A stretch of DNA of 64,000 nt, from NCBI RefSeq assembly GCF_023349125.1, contig NZ_JAKIKT010000008.1:124001-188000 (forward strand), written 5' to 3'. How positions within the stretch are numbered: position 1 is the first letter of the stretch; every line of letters begins with the position of its first letter. Positions 1 to 8,710 of this stretch are shown here, in pieces. The notes below the pieces were generated by a model that searched no databases, was not told the DNA's origin, and saw nothing but the letters and a program-made list of their open reading frames with translations. The position numbers and the translations under genes are program-made. Origin of the DNA: Shewanella corallii (GTDB taxonomy: Bacteria; Pseudomonadota; Gammaproteobacteria; Enterobacterales; Shewanellaceae).

Positions 1-117
1 CGCACAGGTTAACCTCAGTGTCCGTCAGCCCTCAGGGCTTTTGTACGGCGCTTCCATCATGAGATGGGAGCCAAGTTAAAGAGTGGTAACACTCACACAA
101 TGGCGAAAGGTTTAAAC

Positions 118-1317
118 ATGTCCAACAATCTGGTTTTGGTACTTAACTGCGGTAGTTCATCGCTGAAATTCGCAATCATGGATGCTGCCACCGGCGAAGA
201 CCATATCTCTGGTCTGGCTGAGTGCTTCGGTTTGGAAGACTCCCGTATCAAATGGAAAGCTAATGGTCAGAAGAGCGAAGCTGCCCTGGGTGCTTTCACT
301 GCTCACCGCGAAGCGGTAGAGTTCATCGTAGATAAAATCCTGGCTGCCCATCCTGAACTGGCCAGCAAGCTGCAAGCCGTTGGTCACCGTATCGTACACG
401 GTGGCGAAAAGTACACCCAATCTGTTGTTATTGACGAATCTGTACTGGCAGGTATCGAAGAAAGCGCAATCTTCGCACCTCTGCACAACCCTGCTCACCT
501 GATCGGTATCCGTGCTGCTATGGCCTCTTTCCCAGAGCTGCCACAGGTTGCTGTATTCGATACTGCATTCCACCAGACCATGCCTGAGCAGGCTTACATC
601 TATGCTCTGCCATACAAGCTGTATCGCGAGCACGGCATCCGTCGTTACGGTGCCCACGGTACCAGCCACCTGTTCGTAAGCCGTGAAGCTGCCAAGGCTC
701 TGAACAAAGATCTGAACGACACCAACGTCATTACCTGTCACCTGGGTAACGGTGCGTCTGTAACTGCGGTTAAAGGCGGTAAGTCAGTTGATACTTCTAT
801 GGGTCTGACCCCACTGGAAGGTCTGGTAATGGGTACTCGTTGTGGTGATATGGATCCTTCCATCGTTTACCACCTGGTACACCAGCTGGGCTACACTGCA
901 GATGAAGTAAACAACCTGATGAACAAGCAGTCTGGTCTGCTGGGTATTTCTGAGCTGACCAACGACTGTCGTGGCATCGAAGAAGGTGTTGCTGAAGGTC
1001 ACAAGGGCGCGACTCTGGCTCTGGACATCTTCTGCTACCGTCTGGCCAAGTATGTTGCTTCTTACACCGTAGCTCTGGGTCGTCTGGATGCAGTTATCTT
1101 CACCGGTGGTATCGGTGAAAACTCTGACCTGATCCGTGCAAAAGTATTGAACCTGCTGGAAATCTTCAAGTTTGAAGTTGACGCAGAGCGCAATGCTGCA
1201 GCCCGCTTCGGTAACGGTGGTGTGATCACCAAAGATGGCAGCCCAGTTGCCATGGTTATCCCAACCAACGAAGAGTGGGTGATTGCTGAAGACGCTATCC
1301 GTCTGATCAGCAAGTAA
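118..1317 (+). CDS. ackA: acetate kinase
   Basis: Cytoplasmic acetate kinase, interconverting acetate plus ATP and acetyl phosphate plus ADP; with Pta it forms the overflow/acetate-activation branch. The product is 399 aa, the usual length. Family signatures are visible: LNCGSSSLKF near the N terminus (phosphate/nucleotide contact), HRIVHGG, TSMGLTPLEG, the active-site stretch GTRCGDMDPS and the adenosine-side motif FTGGIGENS near the C terminus. The frame is open upstream with ATGs at 64 and 100, but the ATG at 118 is preceded by GAAAGG at good spacing and gives the standard N terminus. pta follows 95 bp downstream on the same strand, so the two are probably co-transcribed with partial read-through of a hairpin between them. 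Confidence 0.97.
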   Translation: MSNNLVLVLNCGSSSLKFAIMDAATGEDHISGLAECFGLEDSRIKWKANGQKSEAALGAFTAHREAVEFIVDKILAAHPELASKLQAVGHRIVHGGEKYTQSVVIDESVLAGIEESAIFAPLHNPAHLIGIRAAMASFPELPQVAVFDTAFHQTMPEQAYIYALPYKLYREHGIRRYGAHGTSHLFVSREAAKALNKDLNDTNVITCHLGNGASVTAVKGGKSVDTSMGLTPLEGLVMGTRCGDMDPSIVYHLVHQLGYTADEVNNLMNKQSGLLGISELTNDCRGIEEGVAEGHKGATLALDIFCYRLAKYVASYTVALGRLDAVIFTGGIGENSDLIRAKVLNLLEIFKFEVDAERNAAARFGNGGVITKDGSPVAMVIPTNEEWVIAEDAIRLISK

Positions 1318-1325
1318 TCTGCCCA

Positions 1326-1346
1326 AGCCACCTGCGGGTGGCTTTT
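1326..1346 (+). terminator. hairpin between ackA and pta
   Basis: Seven-base stem AGCCACC/GGTGGCT with a TGCG loop followed by TTTT. The U tract is short, so it is more likely an attenuator or an mRNA 3' end stabiliser within the ackA-pta unit than a full stop. Confidence 0.6.
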
Positions 1347-1412
1347 CGAGCAGGCTAAAATAGTTACAGCAGCCCAGTGGCTGCTGTCGCCATTGAAACC
1401 AAGAGGTTTTAT

Positions 1413-3548
1413 ATGCCCCGCAAGATTATGTTAGTCCCTATTGGCACAGGTGTTGGCTTGACTTCTGTTAGCCTGGGGATGGTACGCGCGCTGGAACGTC
1501 ACGGCGTAAAAGTACAGTTCTTCAAGCCTATCAGCCAACTGCGTCCACACGACACAGGTCCTGAGCGCTCAACCACTATCCTGAGCAAATCTCCTACTGT
1601 TAACCCACTCGAGCCGTTCCAGATGGTTCACGCCGAAGCACTGATCCGCTCTGAGCAGGAAGATGTGCTGATGGAAGAGATCATCGCCCGTGCTGCTGAG
1701 TGTGCTGACAACACCGAGACTCTGATTGTTGAAGCTCTGGTTCAGACCCGCAGCCATCCTTTTGCCGACGACGTGAACTATGCCATCGCCAAAGCGCTGG
1801 ACGCCGACGTGATCTTTGTTGCGACTCCTGGTAACGATTCTCCGACTGCTCTGATGAACCGTCTGGAAATCGCTTACAACTCCTGGGGTGGTAGCGAGAA
1901 CAAGCGTTTGATCGGTGCCATCATCAACAAGATTGGTGCTCCGGTTGATGACGAAGGTCGCACCCGTCCTGATCTGACCGATATGTTCGATCGTGAAGCG
2001 CCAGCGCGTCTGGACTCTTCTGCGATGTTCCAGCTGCCAGGTCAAAGCCCGCTGCGTATTCTGGGTAGCGTGCCATACAACCTGGAGATGATCTCTCCAC
2101 GTGCATCTGATCTGGCCAAGCACCTGCGTGCCCGCATCATCAATGCCGGTGAGATGAACACCCGTCGTCTGCGTAACGTGACTTTCTGCGCTCGCAGCAT
2201 CCCGAACATGATTTCTCACTTCAAGCCTGACTCTCTGCTGGTGACCTCTGGTGACCGCTCTGACGTTATCGTGTCTGCCTGTCTGGCGGCTATGAACGGC
2301 ATGAAGATTGGCGCCCTGCTGCTGACCGGTTCTTACGAGCCTGAGCCAGAAGTCATGGCCCTGTGTGAGCAAGCGTTCGAAACTGGTCTGCCTGTGTTCC
2401 TGATCGACAGCAATACCTGGCAAACCTCGCTGAATATCCAGCGTTTCGACCACGAAGTGCCTGTTGACGATGCCGTACGTATCGAACTGGTTCAGGACTA
2501 TGTGGCTGGTCATATCGATCAGAACTGGATTGAAAGCGTGACTCAGAACTCGCCTCGCGAGCATCGTCTGTCTCCACCAGCTTTCCGTTACAAGCTGACC
2601 GAGCTGGCCCGTGCTGCCAAGAAGACCATCGTTCTGCCTGAAGGTGACGAGCCTCGTACCATCAAGGCTGCCGCTATCTGTGCTGAGCGTGGCATTGCCC
2701 GCTGTGTACTGCTGGGTAACCCTGACGAGATCCGTCGTGTTGCTGAGCAGCAGAACGTGACTCTGGGTGAAGGCGTTGATCTGGTTGATCCTGAGCTGGT
2801 ACGTGAGCGTTATGTTGAGCCTCTGGTTGAACTGCGTCGCAACAAGGGTATGACCGAAGTGGTTGCCCGTGAACAGCTGCAGGACAACATGGTACTGGGT
2901 ACCATGATGCTGGCTCAAAACGAAGTAGACGGTATCGTGTCCGGTGCGGTTAACACCACTGCCAACACTATTCGTCCTCCGCTGCAGCTGATCAAGACAG
3001 CTCCAGGTTCAAGCCTGGTGTCTTCTATCTTCTTCATGCTGATGCCGGATCAGGTTCTGGTTTACGGTGACTGTGCCATTAACCCAGACCCAACTGCTGA
3101 GCAGCTGGCTGATATCGCCATTCAGTCTGCTGAATCTGCTATCGCTTTCGGCATCGAGCCACGCGTTGCGATGATCAGTTACTCAACCGGTAACTCTGGT
3201 CAGGGCAGCGACGTAGACAAGGTACGTGAAGCAACCCGCATCGCTAAAGAGAAGCGCCCTGATCTGGCTATCGACGGCCCACTGCAGTACGACGCTGCGG
3301 TTATGCCTAACGTTGCCCGCTCCAAGGCTCCTGACAGCCCTGTTGCCGGTCAGGCTACCGTTTTCGTATTCCCGGATCTGAACACTGGTAACACCACTTA
3401 CAAAGCGGTACAGCGTTCTGCAGACCTGATCTCTATCGGTCCAATGCTGCAGGGTATGCGCAAGCCTGTAAACGATCTGTCTCGTGGTGCTCTGGTTGAC
3501 GATATCGTCTACACCATCGCCCTGACTGCGATTCAGGCCACTCAGTAA
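1413..3548 (+). CDS. pta: phosphate acetyltransferase (long form)
   Basis: Phosphotransacetylase, converting acetyl-CoA plus phosphate to acetyl phosphate plus CoA in the cytoplasm; partner of AckA. The 711-aa product has the long three-part enterobacterial architecture (E. coli Pta is about 714 aa): an N-terminal P-loop-like domain beginning MLVPIGTGVGLTSVSLG, a middle DRTGG-type regulatory domain (around residues 215-330) and the C-terminal catalytic PTA/PTB domain from about residue 390, with LPEGDEPRT, GAVNTTANTIRPPLQ and SYSTGNSGQG visible. The ATG at 1413 has AAGAGG just upstream; the frame is open further upstream to 1377 but without a better start. A strong terminator follows. Confidence 0.96.
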   Translation: MPRKIMLVPIGTGVGLTSVSLGMVRALERHGVKVQFFKPISQLRPHDTGPERSTTILSKSPTVNPLEPFQMVHAEALIRSEQEDVLMEEIIARAAECADNTETLIVEALVQTRSHPFADDVNYAIAKALDADVIFVATPGNDSPTALMNRLEIAYNSWGGSENKRLIGAIINKIGAPVDDEGRTRPDLTDMFDREAPARLDSSAMFQLPGQSPLRILGSVPYNLEMISPRASDLAKHLRARIINAGEMNTRRLRNVTFCARSIPNMISHFKPDSLLVTSGDRSDVIVSACLAAMNGMKIGALLLTGSYEPEPEVMALCEQAFETGLPVFLIDSNTWQTSLNIQRFDHEVPVDDAVRIELVQDYVAGHIDQNWIESVTQNSPREHRLSPPAFRYKLTELARAAKKTIVLPEGDEPRTIKAAAICAERGIARCVLLGNPDEIRRVAEQQNVTLGEGVDLVDPELVRERYVEPLVELRRNKGMTEVVAREQLQDNMVLGTMMLAQNEVDGIVSGAVNTTANTIRPPLQLIKTAPGSSLVSSIFFMLMPDQVLVYGDCAINPDPTAEQLADIAIQSAESAIAFGIEPRVAMISYSTGNSGQGSDVDKVREATRIAKEKRPDLAIDGPLQYDAAVMPNVARSKAPDSPVAGQATVFVFPDLNTGNTTYKAVQRSADLISIGPMLQGMRKPVNDLSRGALVDDIVYTIALTAIQATQ

Positions 3549-3565
3549 TCTGAGTGACAGACGCA

Positions 3566-3593
3566 AAAAACCGGCCTTGTGGCCGGTTTTTTT
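3566..3593 (+). terminator. rho-independent terminator after pta
   Basis: CCGGCC/GGCCGG stem flanked by an A run and followed by seven T residues; about 20 bp after the pta stop codon. Confidence 0.9.
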
Positions 3594-4041
3594 ATGCTTG
3601 CAGGAAATTGAGCTGCGGCCCGGAACACATGCGGACTCTGACACCAATCAGGCCTCGACAGACAGTATCGCACCGGATACATGAACAAATTTCACGCGTT
3701 CCCGGTATAAAGACTAACCTGGCTAACTGCTTGATACTGTTGAAAAGTTAAGGTGGAGCAAAAATAGACAGCCGAAAATAACCTTTATTTTCAGCACATT
3801 GAGAGGTTTGACCACAGTCGTCAACAAAGTTGTCCACAGATTTTGTGGATAACAATCCTTGCCTTGGCCTTTCAGAATCCTGCTGTAGCACGTCTTTGTC
3901 AAGTCTTTATGATCTTTTTGCGATCTCTGACTCATCCCGCCAGATTGCAGCAGGCGTAAACGGGCGGAAGCTAAACTTGATCAATGAGCGCCATATCGCA
4001 ATACTTGTTATCAGGGAAGTCAACATAACACATGGAAAACT
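3594..4041. other. AT-rich intergenic region without a convincing gene
   Basis: About 450 bp between pta and a lipoprotein gene. Short open frames here lack ribosome binding sites and recognisable sequence. The only structured element noticed is a pair of DnaA-box-like 9-mers at 3830-3852, listed separately. The right part presumably contains the promoter of the lipoprotein gene. Confidence 0.5.
3830..3852. promoter_or_regulatory. inverted pair of DnaA-box-like 9-mers
   Basis: TTGTCCACA at 3830-3838 and TGTGGATAA at 3844-3852 (reverse complement TTATCCACA, the consensus E. coli R box) face each other across 5 bp. The second is a perfect consensus match and the first has one substitution. They lie about 190 bp upstream of the lipoprotein gene. 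Binding by DnaA is inference from sequence only. Confidence 0.4.
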
Positions 4042-4473
4042 ATGCGTATTATTCTGCTTATTACCGCGATGCTGGCGGCTTTTATAACCACAGGGTGTTC
4101 CGACGATATCCAGGGCCCCCCCAGTACACCAGAGCTCACTTCCAGAGGCTTTTTTGAAGCCATCTATGTCGACCGTAATGTGAAACAGGCTGAACAGTAT
4201 GTCGATGTCTCCATTAAGGAGTTGCTGCAGCACTATCGCATTGCCTCTTCCGTGCAGCGTCATATGCTGAATCTGTCGATGACCGACGTCACCATTGAGA
4301 TTATGGAAGTGGATCTGGACTTCTTCCGTAAATTCAGTGATTCCACCACAGTGGTAGTGAAACTCACCGGCCGCAAAAATGGCCAGAAGTGGAAAGACGA
4401 CAGAACCCTGAGGCTGGAGAAGCGTAAAGGTATCTGGGTTATTACCGAGATCGTCCCGGAGAAACTGCGCTAA
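4042..4473 (+). CDS. small predicted lipoprotein, NTF2-like
   Basis: A 143-aa protein with a lipoprotein signal: short basic start MRI, hydrophobic stretch and lipobox ITTGC (Cys19). The mature part is mixed alpha/beta, with an early helix (GFFEAIYVDRNVKQAEQYV) followed by beta-rich segments ending in GIWVITEIVP. That pattern is like NTF2/DUF4878-type periplasmic lipoproteins, but I cannot name the family with confidence. GGAAAAC precedes the ATG. The gene is monocistronic and is followed by a strong bidirectional terminator. Function unknown; an envelope-attached scaffold or binding protein would fit. Confidence 0.8.
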   Translation: MRIILLITAMLAAFITTGCSDDIQGPPSTPELTSRGFFEAIYVDRNVKQAEQYVDVSIKELLQHYRIASSVQRHMLNLSMTDVTIEIMEVDLDFFRKFSDSTTVVVKLTGRKNGQKWKDDRTLRLEKRKGIWVITEIVPEKLR

Positions 4474-4498
4474 CAGTAGCCCGTTTGAATCACACATA

Positions 4499-4529
4499 AA
4501 AAAACAGCAGCCGAGGCTGCTGTTTTTTT
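4499..4529. terminator. bidirectional terminator between convergent genes
   Basis: ACAGCAGCC/GGCTGCTGT stem with A run on the left and seven T on the right; serves the lipoprotein gene on the + strand and the 56-codon gene on the - strand. Confidence 0.9.
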
Positions 4530-4601
4530 GCTTGTTCTGCTGGGTCTACACAGATACAGAGGCGACTTGGAGTGGGTCAGTTCCAAGTCTGGCTTGTGGA
4601 A

Positions 4602-4772
4602 TTAATCCAGAAAAGCTTCTTCATCCATATCAACAGGCAGAGACTCGATCACTTCGTCCTGAACCTGATAATAGGCGTTTTCGTACTCTTGAATTTCCAT
4701 CACAACTCCATACTTCGTCGGGAACAGAGGCGTGCCTATTTTCGGTGACACTTTGCCTTGTTGGGTGCACAT
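4602..4772 (-). CDS. 56-aa acidic hypothetical protein
   Basis: Read directly from the minus strand: ATG at 4772, stop at 4602-4604, preceded by a canonical AAGGAG four bases upstream of the ATG (slightly short spacing). The product begins MCTQQGKVSPKIGTP and ends ESLPVDMDEEAFLD, with an acidic second half, one cysteine, no membrane segment and no family I recognise. Support comes from the strong ribosome binding site, the even codon use and the shared downstream terminator at 4499-4529. The roughly 230 bp upstream show no other gene and should hold its promoter. It could be an adaptor-like or regulatory small protein; no function is assigned. Confidence 0.65.
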   Translation of the reverse strand: MCTQQGKVSPKIGTPLFPTKYGVVMEIQEYENAYYQVQDEVIESLPVDMDEEAFLD

Positions 4773-5002
4773 AAAACTCCTTTAGCGCACTTCAAAGTCT
4801 AACACCAACCCGCACAGAGTTACAGAAAACTTTCAGTTTCGGTATACAAAAATGCCTTAAATCGGCATAAACCACTGAAAAACGCCCATCAAGAAGCCGC
4901 GATCATGAAAGCCTTTCAGGTTAACAAGTCAAATTTGACTGAGTAAGTTGAAATAAGTCAGCCTTCAAGACATCAGGCAAACATCGTTAGCCACAGATAA
5001 AC

Positions 5003-5046
5003 AAAAGCCCCTGGCTACCCAACGTCCGGGATAGCAAGGGGCTTTG
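5003..5046 (-). terminator. terminator after the methyltransferase gene
   Basis: Interrupted stem AAAGCCCC...GCTA-CCC / GGG-TAGC...GGGGCTTT. On the minus strand it lies about 30 bp after the methyltransferase stop and ends in a T-rich run. Confidence 0.75.
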
Positions 5047-5074
5047 TTAAGCTCACATTCTGCCAGCTTAAATC

Positions 5075-5989
5075 CTAGCTTTCCGCCAATTTATATCTGA
5101 GCACCTTGAGGGACTTCTCCTCATCGATATCCGCAAACACCTCAGGGTTGGGCAAACGCTCAACAAATGAAAGTGATGGCGCGGCATCCTGCACCTGACC
5201 TTTCAGGAAGTCAGTGTTCAGCTCAGGCGCGTTCAGGCAAAGCAGCAACTCCGCATCCGCATTCAAGAGTTCAGGGAGTTTGCGCAACAAGCGAACATAG
5301 TCCTTGGTCGCCACAAAGCTGCCCTTTTGATTACTCGGCGGATCGGCAATCACCAGATCATAAGGACCATACTTGCGCAGCTTACCCCATGACTTGAAGA
5401 TATCATGGCCCAGATAGCTGACGTTTTTATCAAAGCCATTGAGATGGTGATTCTGCTTACCGGTCGACAGTGCACCTTTAGCCATATCGATATTCACCAC
5501 AGCCTCTGCCCCACCCGCCATCGCCGCAACCGAAAAGCCACAGGTATAGGAGAACAGATTCAACACCCGCTTGCCTTTGGCATTGGCCTGTACCCAGGCT
5601 CTCCCTTCACGCATATCCAGGAACAAACCGTGGTTTTGACCCCGCATCAGGTGGATATTGAAGCGATTGCCATTTTCTTCAACCACATGCTGCCAGGGCA
5701 CCTCTCCGGCAATGACCTGAGTCTCAGTCTGGCCACCGGCACGATATTGATACACCAGGTTCAAGGTTTGACCCTGACCGACTCTTTGCCAGAACGCCTC
5801 AAGCGTGGAAATTAGTTGTTGCAGCTGTTCCTGTTCAAGCGGTCTGAAACTGGTCAGCAGCAAGACAGGGGCAAACCAGTCCAGACACAGATGTTCAGCG
5901 CCGGCATACTTACCGCCGCGACCATGGAAAATACGGCCGGAATCACTGGGCAACTCCAGCGTCGCAAGTTGTTCAATAAATGCGTGCAT
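5075..5989 (-). CDS. class I SAM-dependent rRNA-type methyltransferase
   Basis: A 304-aa Rossmann methyltransferase of the RlmI / RlmKL C-terminal type (Methyltrans_SAM). SAM-binding motif I is VLNLFSYTCGFSVAA (about residues 143-157), an acidic ribose contact follows in VNIDMAKGAL, and catalytic motif IV is DPPSNQKG. Length and motif order match single-domain members of this family, which usually methylate 23S rRNA; the exact base is not predictable here. The frame extends to a TTG at 5998, but the ATG at 5989 gives the more natural start. No PUA domain is present, unlike RlmI. Single-gene unit with its own terminator. Confidence 0.85.
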   Translation of the reverse strand: MHAFIEQLATLELPSDSGRIFHGRGGKYAGAEHLCLDWFAPVLLLTSFRPLEQEQLQQLISTLEAFWQRVGQGQTLNLVYQYRAGGQTETQVIAGEVPWQHVVEENGNRFNIHLMRGQNHGLFLDMREGRAWVQANAKGKRVLNLFSYTCGFSVAAMAGGAEAVVNIDMAKGALSTGKQNHHLNGFDKNVSYLGHDIFKSWGKLRKYGPYDLVIADPPSNQKGSFVATKDYVRLLRKLPELLNADAELLLCLNAPELNTDFLKGQVQDAAPSLSFVERLPNPEVFADIDEEKSLKVLRYKLAES

Positions 5990-6002
5990 AAGGTCCAATC
6001 AT

Positions 6003-6029
6003 AAAAAAGGCCATGGACAACCCATGGCC
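6003..6029 (-). terminator. terminator after the AI-2E family permease
   Basis: Perfect eight-base stem GGCCATGG/CCATGGCC, loop ACAAC, followed on the minus strand by six T residues. Confidence 0.85.
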
Positions 6030-6060
6030 GGAAATTGGCAGCAAGATACCACAAATCACC

Positions 6061-7134
6061 CTATTGGGCTTGTTCTGCCTGCTCCACCTTGTCATTCTCA
6101 TCCTCACTGACTTTATCAGACAGCAAAATCGCCAGCCATTTACCACTGTTGCTGGACTCAAGTGCAATTTTCACAATCATGGTTAAGGGCACTGACAACA
6201 GCATACCCACACTGCCCAGCAACCAGCCCCAGAAGATTAACGACAGAAATACCACCAGAGTAGACAGACCCAGGCCACGTCCCATAAATTTGGGCTCAAC
6301 AATATTGCCCATCACGGTATTCACCCCAAGATACAAACCTGCCACAACACCGGCCTGAGCCGGGCCCAGTTGCAAAAAAGCCAGCAGTACTGCGGGCACG
6401 GCCGCGATAATAGAACCTATATTGGGAATATAATTGAACAGAAACGCTACTACTGCCCACAGCAGCGCGTAATCCACCCCTATGATCCAAAGGCCTATAC
6501 CCACAATTACACCCGTGGCTACACTCACCAGGGTCTTTATCACCATATATTGATTGATGGACTGAAGTACCTTATCAATTTGCTGCAAACGCATATCCGG
6601 ATCATCCAGGGCAAAATGCAGTTTTTTGGGCAGATCCGATGCCTCAAACAACATAAATACAATGGTCAGAATAATCAGGAAAAGGTTGGCCATCACATTG
6701 CCCACACCAGAGAGCATATTAGTGGTCATCGACAGCGCCATTCCGGGGTCAAACAACGCCAGCACCTTCTCTTTGGAGATCTGAATATTGAACTCTCTGA
6801 GTTTATCCAGCACCCAGGCAAACTGTTCAACCAACTGGCTTTGATATTGGGGTAACTGACGGGAGAAATCGTTGATACTGCTACCGACCACAGATGCCAG
6901 CCAAAGCCCCATCAACACGATGAACACCATCAGCAGGGACACAGCCAACAACTTGGGAAAGCGGTAACGCACCATCAACTGAATAACCGGATTACAGATA
7001 ACGGCGATAAAGGCTGACAGCACGAAAGGAACAACAATCGCGCTGGCTGCCTTGATACCAGCCAGAATAATGACCAAAAAGGCCATGACGGCAAAGCCCC
7101 GATAGGCGAGTGATGCGCCTTCCAAGCGGTTCAT
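6061..7134 (-). CDS. AI-2E family transporter / PerM-like permease
   Basis: Inner-membrane protein of 357 aa of the AI-2E transporter (PF01594) superfamily, which includes TqsA, YdiK and PerM. Hydrophobic segments cover a paired N-terminal block (FAVMAFLVIILAGIKAA and the next helix), a long extracytoplasmic helical region in the middle (QYQSQLVEQFAWVLDKLREF) and a C-terminal cluster of four or five helices, with the typical family stretch FNYIPNIGSIIAAVPAVLLA. Substrate unknown; members export small molecules or ions. The C-terminal tail is acidic. ATG at 7134 is preferred over 7140 because AAAGGGG is then correctly spaced. It ends 71 bp upstream of the methyltransferase gene but has its own terminator. 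Confidence 0.88.
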   Translation of the reverse strand: MNRLEGASLAYRGFAVMAFLVIILAGIKAASAIVVPFVLSAFIAVICNPVIQLMVRYRFPKLLAVSLLMVFIVLMGLWLASVVGSSINDFSRQLPQYQSQLVEQFAWVLDKLREFNIQISKEKVLALFDPGMALSMTTNMLSGVGNVMANLFLIILTIVFMLFEASDLPKKLHFALDDPDMRLQQIDKVLQSINQYMVIKTLVSVATGVIVGIGLWIIGVDYALLWAVVAFLFNYIPNIGSIIAAVPAVLLAFLQLGPAQAGVVAGLYLGVNTVMGNIVEPKFMGRGLGLSTLVVFLSLIFWGWLLGSVGMLLSVPLTMIVKIALESSNSGKWLAILLSDKVSEDENDKVEQAEQAQ

Positions 7135-7254
7135 TCTCATCCCCTTTGATTTAAAAGCCGGTAGCGGCAGAATTGGAATATACTGCTACAGTGCCAATAA
7201 ATCAGATAATTAGCCAGCAAAGATATGATCCAGAGTCGCAGCTGGCAGGTAGTG

Positions 7255-7353
7255 AAAGGTATTTGCATAGGTCCATCAGGCAGCAGACCTTACGTCACGA
7301 TTAACGCGCATCCAGGACGAGCAAAATTCAACCATGAGAGGTCAACAGACCCT
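7255..7353 (-). mobile_element. truncated copy of a MITE-like element
   Basis: Read on the minus strand from 7353, this stretch matches the left end of the element at 49788-50050. Both begin GGGTCTG(A/T)TGACCT and share TCATGGTTGAATTTTGCTCG and GCAAATACCTT about 75 bases further in. By eye roughly 80 of 97 positions agree. Similarity stops near 7255, so the inner half and other terminus are missing. It lies in the 5' region of the YfcH-like gene, 20 bp before its ATG. Confidence 0.7.
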
Positions 7354-7373
7354 AAACAGGAGCAGAGGCAAGC

Positions 7374-8264
7374 ATGAAGATTTTACTTACCGGGGGAACT
7401 GGCTTTATCGGTCAGGCGCTGATCAAATTATTATCTCCCAGCCATGAGATAGTGGTGCTGACACGCAATGTCAATAACGCACGACGCGTTATTCCTTCAG
7501 TAGCATGCATAGAGACGCTCGATAATTTAGATAACCTTGATGGCTTTCAGGCTGTCATTAACCTCGCCGGTGAACCCATTGTAGGTAAACGCTGGAGTGA
7601 TGCCCAAAAGCATCGACTGTGCCACAGCCGCTGGGATCTCACCGCCAAACTTGCAGGGTTAATCAAAGCCTCGCAAACCCCGCCTCAGGTGTTTATCAGT
7701 GCTTCCGCCATCGGTTTTTACGGTATCCACGACACCACGCCCCTGACAGAAACCGCCAAGCCCAATCCGGATTTCGCCCATGACCTTTGCGCCAAATGGG
7801 AAAACCTGGCCCTGCAAGCTGACGGCGAGCAGACCCGGGTTTGTATTGCACGAATAGGTATTGTCCTCGGAGCCAATGGCGGCGCACTGGCGAAAATGTT
7901 ACCCGCCTTCAAGCTGGGGTTGGGCGGTCCCATAGGTCATGGCGAACAGGGAATGAGCTGGATTCACCTCGATGACCTGCTGGGGTTGATTCGCTTCATG
8001 CTGGAAACTGAATCGGCCCGCGGGGTATACAATGCCACCGCCCCGGTTCCGGTCAGCAACAAAACCTTCACTCAAACCCTGGGCAAAGTGCTGCATCGCC
8101 CCGCTTTTCTGCCGGCTCCGGCATTTGCGCTCAAGTGTATTCTGGGGGAAAGTGCCATGCTGCTGACAGAAGGCCAGTACGTGGTGCCCAGCAAAGCCAC
8201 CATTGAAGGTTTTGAATTTGAGTTCTCCCAATTGGAACCCGCCCTGGAAGATATTCTGGCTTAA
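7374..8264 (+). CDS. TIGR01777/YfcH-like epimerase (atypical SDR)
   Basis: A 296-aa protein with an N-terminal NAD(P)-binding Rossmann motif (LLTGGTGFIGQAL, residues 4-16) and the family sequences NLAGEPIVGKRW and SASAIGFYG, typical of the TIGR01777 atypical SDR group (E. coli YfcH). The C-terminal DUF1731-like part ends FEFEFSQLEPALEDIL. The Tyr-x-x-x-Lys catalytic pair of classical SDRs is not obvious, as is usual in this group. The substrate is unknown. It converges on the BLUF gene with a 4-bp overlap of the coding ends. The leader contains a truncated MITE-like copy, and GAGG lies at good spacing before the ATG. Confidence 0.88.
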   Translation: MKILLTGGTGFIGQALIKLLSPSHEIVVLTRNVNNARRVIPSVACIETLDNLDNLDGFQAVINLAGEPIVGKRWSDAQKHRLCHSRWDLTAKLAGLIKASQTPPQVFISASAIGFYGIHDTTPLTETAKPNPDFAHDLCAKWENLALQADGEQTRVCIARIGIVLGANGGALAKMLPAFKLGLGGPIGHGEQGMSWIHLDDLLGLIRFMLETESARGVYNATAPVPVSNKTFTQTLGKVLHRPAFLPAPAFALKCILGESAMLLTEGQYVVPSKATIEGFEFEFSQLEPALEDILA

Positions 8265-8680
8265 GCCTGATCTTTGAAGTAGAGCAGTATCTCCACCGAC
8301 GCCGCTTTCATCTGTTGTAATGCAGAGGCGTCAAACCTGTCAGACATAATATCGGACAGGCCTGGTAACTGCTCTTCATCTACCCGGTCTGCATTCACAA
8401 ACCCCATGCTCCAATCGGCAAAATGACGCTGAGGCAGATGATGAGAATATAGTTGGGTGACCCGGCCATGCCTGGGGTCTTGTCGCACCGTGTCATAGAG
8501 CTTAAGCACCTGCTGCTCTTCGCCTTCCAGCAGTTGCAGGAAAGAGCCATTACGATACAGCAACATCCCGGTAATGCCGACACGCTCATTGTTAGCTCTG
8601 GCCTCGACCAACAGGGCTGTTAAATCTCTTTCCACCATAGGGCTCTGGGCCCGGGACATATACACAAGTTCAAACAACAT
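8261..8680 (-). CDS. BLUF-domain blue-light photoreceptor
   Basis: A 139-aa single-domain flavin photoreceptor. The ferredoxin-like BLUF fold begins LFELVYMSRA, with the flavin-coupled Tyr at residue 7. It continues through NERVGITGMLLYRNGSFLQL, carrying the conserved Asn and the Gln of LQLLEGE that switches hydrogen bonding, and reaches DWSMGF with the conserved Trp/Met region. All key residues look intact, so light sensing is plausible. About 40 extra C-terminal residues form a helix pair, and there is no effector domain. The ATG at 8680 follows AGGA at good spacing. It lies 30 bp after the DUF3501 gene on the same strand and looks like the last gene of the rubrerythrin operon. Confidence 0.9.
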   Translation of the reverse strand: MLFELVYMSRAQSPMVERDLTALLVEARANNERVGITGMLLYRNGSFLQLLEGEEQQVLKLYDTVRQDPRHGRVTQLYSHHLPQRHFADWSMGFVNADRVDEEQLPGLSDIMSDRFDASALQQMKAASVEILLYFKDQA

Positions 8681-8710
8681 CGAGCATCCTGCCTTATCTG
8701 TATCCATTTA

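Noticed and set aside
1569..2918. 449-codon open frame antisense to pta
   Set aside because: Shadow of the strongly biased codon use in pta; no ribosome binding site and no recognisable protein.
3554..3751. 65-codon frame starting inside the pta terminator region
   Set aside because: It runs through the terminator hairpin and has no ribosome binding site.
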